Shown here: piece after piece, positions 6,222 through 11,122 of the stretch
How the letters are laid out: every line of letters begins with the position of its first letter
How positions within the stretch are numbered: position 1 is the first letter of the stretch
Assembly: GCA_946885925.1 (NCBI GenBank)
Contig: CAMPHP010000043.1
Location: 1 to 11,122, forward strand
Reading direction: 5' to 3'
DNA: 11,122 bases
From: an uncultured Litorilinea sp.
Lineage (GTDB): Bacteria; Chloroflexota; Anaerolineae; Caldilineales; Caldilineaceae
The notes under the pieces: generated by a model
The model's input: only the letters and a program-made list of their open reading frames with translations
What the model was told of the DNA's origin: nothing
The model's database searches: none
Translations under genes and position numbers: made by a program

Positions 6222-7112
6222 CTAGAGAGGGTGCCATGCGACCAATGGCGCGGCAACCCAAGTGGGTGGGGGAGCCTGGTAGATGGCTGCCATATCACTC
6301 GCTTGTAGATCGAGTAGTTCAGGGTTGAGCGCACCGCGCAGTTGGCGAAAGAGTGGGCCAGCATCGCGGGCGTCGTTGCGAGCGCGCACGCATTGCTGAA
6401 GATAGGCCGTGTAGTCGCCTTGGGCCAGAAGGCGATTACTTTCGTTGATGCTTGCACGGGCTAATTCTAGCCCGCCATCTTCCGGTGCGCGAGCCACGGA
6501 AGGGTCATCTCCATAACCGATGCCATGATGAAAGGGGTCGGCTGTGGCGACAACGACAGCATCTTCCGCCCACTTGGCAACTTCATCGTAGTTGGGCAAG
6601 CTCTCAGGGTGATTTCCTGCCAAGAAGGGATAGACCTCACGAACTTGGGGACGAACTTGGAGACGAGCCTGTTGGTTGCGTCGAGCCATTGCGGCTTGCC
6701 AGAAGAAGCGCCAACTGATGAGGGCATGGTCGAGCTGCCATTCGCTGCGGCTGTGGGGAATATCTGGGCCATGAATGCCGCGCAGGGGATGATTGGATAG
6801 ATCTTCCCCTGCAGCAAGGCGACGGCGAGCGTCCTCCATTTCCGGAGTCCAAGCATGGAGGACGCTTACAACGAGCACTTTGTGTGCGCTGCTGTCCAAT
6901 ATAGCTTGGACCGCAGCCGCGACATGCTGCCCACAGTCCTGTACGGCAGCATGGGGAAAAACCACGACACCACCCGCTTGGAGTACGGGAGCCAACTGCC
7001 ACTGGCGTCCTTTTGCCAAGAAGTGATCTACCTGCTCTGCGCTCAATGCCTTGTGGTGGGCAGTGTAAAGAGCGGGCCAATTCGGTCGGGTGGTGCGTGG
7101 TGTTTGTGTCAT
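6222..7112 (-). CDS. MEMO-like family protein (divergent)
   Basis: 296 residues, cytoplasmic, without signal peptide. I recognise it weakly as a MEMO / class III extradiol-dioxygenase-fold protein from motif order: VVVFPHAAVQDCG (50-61, cf. the PHAGYxYSG motif), KVLVVSVLHA (78-87, cf. the GPxHH strand), HSRSEWQL (120-127, cf. EHSxExQLPF), VYPFLAGNHPE (160-170, cf. VPIxVG), and VVVATADPFHHGIGYG (186-201, cf. SSDxSHYG). Possible metal or active-site residues are His54, His86, Asp192, His195 and His196. The biochemical role of bacterial MEMO proteins is poorly defined. The gene follows the IlvD-type dehydratase by 46 nt on the same strand, suggesting co-transcription, and converges on glmS with an 18-nt gap. 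No Shine-Dalgarno precedes the ATG; the upstream sequence is AT-rich with TATAAA repeats, so a short-leader or leaderless start is possible. It may be an enzyme rather than a signalling factor. Confidence 0.6.
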   Translation of the reverse strand: MTQTPRTTRPNWPALYTAHHKALSAEQVDHFLAKGRQWQLAPVLQAGGVVVFPHAAVQDCGQHVAAAVQAILDSSAHKVLVVSVLHAWTPEMEDARRRLAAGEDLSNHPLRGIHGPDIPHSRSEWQLDHALISWRFFWQAAMARRNQQARLQVRPQVREVYPFLAGNHPESLPNYDEVAKWAEDAVVVATADPFHHGIGYGDDPSVARAPEDGGLELARASINESNRLLAQGDYTAYLQQCVRARNDARDAGPLFRQLRGALNPELLDLQASDMAAIYQAPPPTWVAAPLVAWHPL

Positions 7113-7158
7113 CTTATTTATAGTTTATAGAGTGCCTGGACAGTGATTTGGCTAGAAT

Positions 7159-8889
7159 TTAGTGCGAGTCACGCGGGATGAATGCTCCGGACTTTCCACG
7201 CAAGAAGTCGAGATCGACACCCTGGTCAGCCTGAACAACATGCTCCACATAGAGACGGGCATAGCCGCGCTCGGTATGGGGTGCTGTGGGTGACTGCCAG
7301 TTGGCGCGGCGTCGGGCGAGTTCTTCGTCGGAAACGTCGAGGTGCAGCCGCCGGTTGGGTACATCGAGTTCGATCATGTCCCCATTTTCAACCAAGGCCA
7401 ATGGCCCACCAATGGCTGATTCGGGTGCTACATGGAGGACAACAGTACCAAAGGCAGTGCCGCTCATACGGCCGTCGGAGATCCGCACCATATCCGTAAC
7501 GCCCTGCTTGATGAGCTTGGGCGGCAGGTGCATGTTGCCGACTTCAGGCATACCCGGATAACCTCTGGGGCCTACATATTTCAGGACCAAGACACAGCTT
7601 TCGTCAATATCAAGACTGTCATCATCGATCCGGGCGTGGTAGTCCTCAATGGATTCAAAGACTACAGCGCGGCCGCGGTGTTGGAGCAACTCGGGCGATG
7701 CAGCCGAGGGTTTGACAATGGCACCGCGCTCGCACAAATTGCCGCGCAGCACAACAATGCCAGCCTCCTCTTGCACCGGCTTGTCAATGCTGGCGATGAC
7801 CTCACGGTTATAGCACTTGGCCCCGGCGGTGTTTTCGCCAATGCTCTTGCCTGTGACTGTTATGGCATCCATATGCAAGTAGTCGCGCAGTTCTTGGATA
7901 ACAACGGGTAGACCCCCTGCATAATAGAAGTCTTCCATCAGGAATTCGCCGGAAGGCATAAGATTGACTAGCAAAGGCATGTGGCTGCCCAGCGTATCAA
8001 AGTCTTCTAGGCATAGATCGACACCGACGCGACCAGCAATTGCCAGCAAATGCAAGATAAAGTTGCTGGAGCCGCCAATGGCTGCATTGATGCGGATTGC
8101 GTTTTCAAAGGCTTGGCGGGTCAAGATCTTCGAGAGCGTTAGATCCTCATGCACCATCTCCACAATGCGATTGCCGACTAGATGGGACAAACGGCGGCGA
8201 CGTGAGTCTGAGGCGGGGATGGCTGCGCCACTGGGGAGCGTGAGTCCTAATGACTCAACCATACAGGCCATCGTGGATGCTGTACCCATTGTGTTGCAGT
8301 GACCATCACTGCGCGACATGCAGGATTCGGCCTCCGCATATTCAAGCTGCGTCATGCGCCCGGCGCGCACATCGTCGCTGAATTTCCAAACATCTGTACC
8401 AGAGCCGATATCGCGTCCCTGGAATTTGCCGTTTAGCATAGGGCCGCCAGAGATGACAATGGTGGGGAGATCCACGCTGGCTGCACCCATCAGGGTGGAA
8501 GGCGTGGTTTTGTCACAACCGGCTAGGATGACAACGCCATCAAGGGGATTGGCGCGGATTGATTCTTCGACATCCATGCTGGCAAGGTTGCGATAGAGCA
8601 TCGTGGTGGGGCGCATAATTGCCTCACCCAGCGACATGACCGGAAACTCTAGCGGGTAGCCTCCCGCTTCGTAGACGCCGCGTTTGACCTGTTCGACCAA
8701 GATGCGAAAATGGGCGTTACAAGGCGTTAGGTCTGACCAGGTATTACAGATACCAATCACCGGGCGACCGTCAAACATCTGGTCAGGGTGGCCCTGGTTT
8801 TTGATCCAACTGCGATGGATGAAACCGAGTTGGTCGGTACGCCCAAACCATTCACGGCTGCGTAATTCTCCATTGTTTTTACTACTCAT
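7159..8889 (-). CDS. IlvD/Edd family dehydratase, sugar-acid (pentonate) subtype
   Basis: Fe-S dehydratase of 576 residues removing water from a polyhydroxy acid to give a 2-keto-3-deoxy acid. Cluster cysteines appear at Cys57 (WSDLTPCNAH), Cys125 (GCDKTTP, with the metal-site lysine 127) and Cys198 (SDGHCNTMGTAS); the catalytic serine is in SDGRMSG (Ser476). The opening REWFGRTDQLGFIHRSW and the ending RGYARLYVEHVVQA...FLRGKSG..IPRDSH resemble L-arabinonate/D-xylonate dehydratases rather than branched-chain IlvD, which starts with a different N-terminus. The start at 8889 follows an AGAGGA with 6-nt spacing; an upstream ATG at 8952 would add 21 residues unlike the family. A MEMO-like gene lies 46 nt downstream. 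The true substrate (arabinonate, xylonate, gluconate or other) is not decidable from sequence and no other pentose-oxidation genes are in view. Confidence 0.88.
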   Translation of the reverse strand: MSSKNNGELRSREWFGRTDQLGFIHRSWIKNQGHPDQMFDGRPVIGICNTWSDLTPCNAHFRILVEQVKRGVYEAGGYPLEFPVMSLGEAIMRPTTMLYRNLASMDVEESIRANPLDGVVILAGCDKTTPSTLMGAASVDLPTIVISGGPMLNGKFQGRDIGSGTDVWKFSDDVRAGRMTQLEYAEAESCMSRSDGHCNTMGTASTMACMVESLGLTLPSGAAIPASDSRRRRLSHLVGNRIVEMVHEDLTLSKILTRQAFENAIRINAAIGGSSNFILHLLAIAGRVGVDLCLEDFDTLGSHMPLLVNLMPSGEFLMEDFYYAGGLPVVIQELRDYLHMDAITVTGKSIGENTAGAKCYNREVIASIDKPVQEEAGIVVLRGNLCERGAIVKPSAASPELLQHRGRAVVFESIEDYHARIDDDSLDIDESCVLVLKYVGPRGYPGMPEVGNMHLPPKLIKQGVTDMVRISDGRMSGTAFGTVVLHVAPESAIGGPLALVENGDMIELDVPNRRLHLDVSDEELARRRANWQSPTAPHTERGYARLYVEHVVQADQGVDLDFLRGKSGAFIPRDSH

Positions 8890-8895
8890 GGTTTT

Positions 8896-8901
8896 TCCTC
8901 T
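8896..8901 (-). promoter_or_regulatory. Ribosome binding site selecting the dehydratase start
   Basis: Minus-strand AGAGGA lies 6 nt before the ATG at 8889. No comparable motif precedes the in-frame ATG at 8952. Confidence 0.75.
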
Positions 8902-8999
8902 AGGGGCGGTTTTGGAGACACTATGGTTACTGATGTCACTGATGTAGCGCATGGCTGTTGATGTGGTACATGGCTACTTAATATAGGTACTTATTTTAT

Positions 9000-9008
9000 A
9001 GTATATCA
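9000..9008 (-). promoter_or_regulatory. Candidate extended -10 promoter for the dehydratase operon
   Basis: The minus strand reads TGATATACT, an extended -10 element (TG-n-TATACT) with no strong -35. The implied start near 8993 gives about a 100-nt leader to the ATG at 8889. The rest of 8902-9129 is AT-rich and I see no other clear element. Confidence 0.4.
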
Positions 9009-9129
9009 CGCCTTCGACCGGGCAAACTATGAACAAGGTAGTGTAGCGGAACCAATAAGAGTGGCAAGTAGTTGTGTGATAGATGATATAGCTGGCTATC
9101 GAGCGCAGCTTTGTTGGTGGACGATATTG

Positions 9130-9135
9130 TATAAT
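9130..9135 (+). promoter_or_regulatory. TATAAT box overlapping the start of the EEP gene
   Basis: A perfect TATAAT overlaps the ATG at 9134. If used as a -10 element, transcription would start about 7 nt later, at or near the A of the in-frame ATG at 9143, giving a leaderless mRNA. No good -35 box and no well-spaced Shine-Dalgarno are visible. Confidence 0.35.
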
Positions 9136-10180
9136 GCCTTCTATGACGCGTTGGAGAGATCGTTTTAGTGTTCGGCTAGTACCCGCAATAGCCGTGGTTT
9201 ATGCTATCTGCTTTGTCGTGTGGCGCTTTTTGGTTGCATCGCCGCTGATAGTGCACTGGTGGCCTTTGCAAGTGAGTGAGATCTTTGCCGTATGGGCTCT
9301 CGTTCCAGTGCCTTTTTTGTTGGTGGCTGGTCTTGTGTGGCGCAGCCGGTGGTTATGGCTTAGCGTTCTTGTTCCCCTCATTTGGTTGGGCAGCGAATAT
9401 GGCACGCTCTTCATGCCCGCTGACCCGCCCGCGGCACGCGCCAGTGTTGAGGGGGAGATGTTGCGGGTGATGACCTTGAATACCTGGCACGAGTCTGATT
9501 CAGAGGGAGAATTTGCAAAGTTTGTGAATCAGCATCAGCCTGATCTCATTGCATTACAGGAGGTCGGTTCCCAATTCAACGTGGAATTAAAAGCTCTGAG
9601 CGATGAGTGGCCTTATCAGATGCGCGCCATGGCAGGACCGCGTGACGATGTAGTTCTGTTAAGCAAGTTCCCGATTATAAGCGAGGAGAGTGATAGAGAC
9701 TGGCGAGGGTGCTTTTGCGCTCAAGCTACTATTGATTGGCATGGGCAGGTGGTTCGCATCATCGTTGTTCATATCTGGTCACCTTATTATGATTTTGATA
9801 CAGATGGGTTGGTGCCACGACTCAGGGATTTTACTACTGCACACCAAAACGTTGCCTATGACGCATTGCTGACGCAGGTTCAGGCTAGTCGTGAGCCACT
9901 CATTGTCTTGGGTGATTTTAATACTACTGAGCGCCAGCCCGGTTATGACCGGCTCTATTCCGCTGGGTTAGAGGATGCTCACGCCGCGGTGGGTTGGGGA
10001 TTGGGACATACCTATCCGGCTCCATACAGTAAATTTGATTGGTTGCCTGTGTCGTTGATTCGCATTGACCACATCTTTTATGATCCATCGTGGCGAGCCA
10101 AAGATGTATGGACGCAGCCCTTGATGGGATCCGACCATCAAAGTGTGATGGCTGATTTGCAGTTTGTTGTAGGTGAATGA
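9134..10180 (+). CDS. Membrane-anchored endonuclease/exonuclease/phosphatase (EEP) family protein
   Basis: 348 residues. Three hydrophobic segments at about 13-36, 48-69 and 73-93 form an N-terminal membrane region, followed by an EEP (DNase I-like) domain from about residue 110. The EEP catalytic set is complete: Asn116 in VMTLNTW, Glu143 in DLIALQEV, His213 in VVHIWSP, Asp261 and Asn263 in LGDFNTT, Asp312-His313 in RIDHIFYD and Asp334-His335 in GSDHQSVMADL. The domain should be a Mg-dependent phosphodiester or phosphate-ester hydrolase; with three membrane spans it probably faces outside the cytoplasm, but topology is inferred. The substrate could be nucleic acid, phospholipid or inositol phosphate. 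The start is uncertain: 9134 is the longest, but a TATAAT overlaps it and 9143 (345 residues) is favoured if the message is leaderless. It is divergent from the dehydratase gene. Confidence 0.85.
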   Translation: MPSMTRWRDRFSVRLVPAIAVVYAICFVVWRFLVASPLIVHWWPLQVSEIFAVWALVPVPFLLVAGLVWRSRWLWLSVLVPLIWLGSEYGTLFMPADPPAARASVEGEMLRVMTLNTWHESDSEGEFAKFVNQHQPDLIALQEVGSQFNVELKALSDEWPYQMRAMAGPRDDVVLLSKFPIISEESDRDWRGCFCAQATIDWHGQVVRIIVVHIWSPYYDFDTDGLVPRLRDFTTAHQNVAYDALLTQVQASREPLIVLGDFNTTERQPGYDRLYSAGLEDAHAAVGWGLGHTYPAPYSKFDWLPVSLIRIDHIFYDPSWRAKDVWTQPLMGSDHQSVMADLQFVVGE

Positions 10181-10252
10181 GTTGCTCGTTTAAGCTGTTT
10201 ATTTATCAAGCTTTGCTATAGCCAACCAACTAGTTGCACAGAGGAGAGTCCG

Positions 10253-10999
10253 ATGGCGTTTGAATGGCCGCAAGGCGCAGAAGGGGCAGTTTCGTTAAGC
10301 TTTGATGATGGAATGCGGTCACAGCGCGAAGTGGCTGTGCCATTGTTGAACCGCTATGGAATTCGAGCCACATTCTATGTCAATCCTCGCGACGATTATG
10401 CAACCATGCTCGCGGGCTGGCAGGATGCTGCCGCGGCAGGTCATGAGATTGGCAATCACACCATCAACCATCCTTGCTCCAAGAACCATCCCTTTATCAG
10501 TGAATTTGGACGGCGGGCATTGGAGGAGATGAACTTTGATGATATTGCCTGGGAGATTGACGAGACAAATAGGCGTTTGTCGGAAGCGTTGCCACAACAA
10601 GGGCCTGTCTCCTTTGCCTATCCCTGTTATCAGCCCTTTGTGGGGCGTGGCCCTACTCGTCAGAGTTATGTGCCTGTAGTTTTAGAGCGGTGCGTAGCCG
10701 GGCGAGGTCGTGGCGAGTTGTCGAACAATCCCAAACACTGTGACATAGGCTATCTATGGTCATGGCCTTGTGAGCGTATGGTTGGACAGACAATGATTGG
10801 CATTGTGGAGCAGGCAGCGGCGTTAGGATGGTGGGCGATCCTTACCTTTCATGGTATACATGAAGGACACCTCTCTGTGGCAGAAGGTGATCTGGAAGAA
10901 CTCTGCGCGCATCTGCAACGGGCCAAGTCTCGTATTTGGAGTGCTCCGGTGGCCGAGGTTGCACAGTGGGTTGGTGAGAAGCAAAAGGTATTGGCATAG
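10253..10999 (+). CDS. Polysaccharide deacetylase family (NodB-fold) protein, cytoplasmic
   Basis: 248 residues with the NodB-homology carbohydrate esterase 4 motifs: SFDDG (16-20; catalytic base Asp18 and metal ligand Asp19), HEIGNHTINHP (64-74; metal ligands His69 and His73), FAYPCYQPF (121-129) in place of the usual arginine-containing motif 3, and LTFHG (197-201; His200). These predict a metal-dependent deacetylase acting on an N- or O-acetylated sugar or similar amide. There is no signal peptide, so a cytoplasmic, small-molecule substrate is more likely than cell-wall polymer. Five cysteines (75, 125, 147, 163, 173) are many for a CE4 protein. The start is supported by GAGGAGAG at 10241-10248. 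The gap to the upstream EEP gene is 72 nt without a terminator, so the two may be co-transcribed. Confidence 0.88.
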   Translation: MAFEWPQGAEGAVSLSFDDGMRSQREVAVPLLNRYGIRATFYVNPRDDYATMLAGWQDAAAAGHEIGNHTINHPCSKNHPFISEFGRRALEEMNFDDIAWEIDETNRRLSEALPQQGPVSFAYPCYQPFVGRGPTRQSYVPVVLERCVAGRGRGELSNNPKHCDIGYLWSWPCERMVGQTMIGIVEQAAALGWWAILTFHGIHEGHLSVAEGDLEELCAHLQRAKSRIWSAPVAEVAQWVGEKQKVLA

Positions 11000-11122
11000 A
11001 TGCGGGTAGTCGTTGCGCCAGTGCCAGGAGAGATACGCCAAGTGCATGTGAGTCCCGGCGCGCCTGTCGCCGCACCGCCTTGCGCACGACGGAGCGCAGC
11101 GTCGGCTCCTTGCCGCACACGC
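11000..11122 (+). CDS. Possible start of a biotinyl/lipoyl-domain protein (3' partial)
   Basis: The ATG follows the deacetylase stop codon with no gap (TAG-ATG), and AAAAGG lies 11 nt upstream. The first about 25 residues, MRVVVAPVPGEIRQVHVSPG then APVAA, resemble the opening strands of a biotinyl/lipoyl attachment domain (APxPGxIxxVxVxxGxxVxxG). Beyond that the frame reads proline/alanine/arginine-rich sequence unlike the family, and the base composition jumps to about 77% GC over the last 70 nt. It may therefore be a real gene cut by the window, or a gene broken at a sequence junction. The lysine site would lie outside the window. Confidence 0.35.
   Translation, partial: MRVVVAPVPGEIRQVHVSPGAPVAAPPCARRSAASAPCRTR

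Noticed and set aside
6216..6235. GGCAC/GTGCC stem between glmS and the convergent MEMO-like gene as a terminator
   Set aside because: Only five pairs, a 10-nt loop and no T-tract on either strand.
8889..8952. Longer start for the dehydratase at 8952
   Set aside because: It adds 21 residues not typical of the family and has no ribosome binding site, while 8889 has AGAGGA at proper spacing.
10842..11120. Overlapping minus-strand open frames at the right edge
   Set aside because: They run antisense to the deacetylase C-terminus and gain length only from the high-GC edge; no domain is recognisable, though a real gene entering from the right cannot be fully excluded.

Overview
The window is 11.1 kb of a bacterial chromosome, dense in ordinary metabolic genes. 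The mixture of genes, moderate GC (judged by eye as mid-50s %), Shine-Dalgarno-led starts and the style of the proteins suggest a Chloroflexota-like organism (Anaerolineae/Caldilineae type). That placement is an inference; no rRNA or other marker gene is present. I found no mobile element, CRISPR array, tRNA or rRNA.

Left part (1-2250, + strand): the 3' end of a class V (serine/alanine-glyoxylate type) aminotransferase, then a low-specificity L-threonine aldolase with a good intrinsic terminator. Both enzymes belong to glycine/serine/glyoxylate metabolism. Next (2265-3520, - strand) is a two-gene unit: a SixA-type histidine phosphatase with a clear sigma70-like promoter, followed 6 nt later by an unrecognised protein carrying two identically spaced zinc-ribbon motifs.

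Centre (3490-6203): an approximately 830-nt intergenic stretch precedes glmS (glucosamine-6-phosphate synthase). It contains what I read as a glmS self-cleaving ribozyme/riboswitch, roughly 3661-3980. Conserved core blocks, the cleavage site, P1, P2, P3, the P3.1 pseudoknot and a tentative P4 can be placed by hand. It differs from the classical Bacillus and Thermoanaerobacter forms: about 75 nt forming two hairpins are inserted in the core, there are extra hairpins between P3 and P4, and the P2.2 helix is altered. About 285 nt of further leader follows, with a tandem 15-nt repeat and a hairpin abutting the Shine-Dalgarno. The glmS protein has a short Gly/His/Asn/Asp repeat insertion in its glutaminase domain, encoded by three 18-bp tandem repeats. 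This ribozyme and glmS unit is the most interesting part of the window.

Right part: a - strand pair (8889-6222) consists of an IlvD/Edd-family dehydratase of the sugar-acid (pentonate) subtype and a divergent MEMO-like protein. Divergent from them on the + strand are a membrane-anchored endonuclease/exonuclease/phosphatase-family protein, possibly leaderless, and a cytoplasmic polysaccharide-deacetylase (NodB-fold) protein. Immediately after the latter starts a short reading frame resembling a biotinyl/lipoyl domain. It runs into about 70 nt of markedly higher GC at the right edge, where the sequence may be a junction or artefact.
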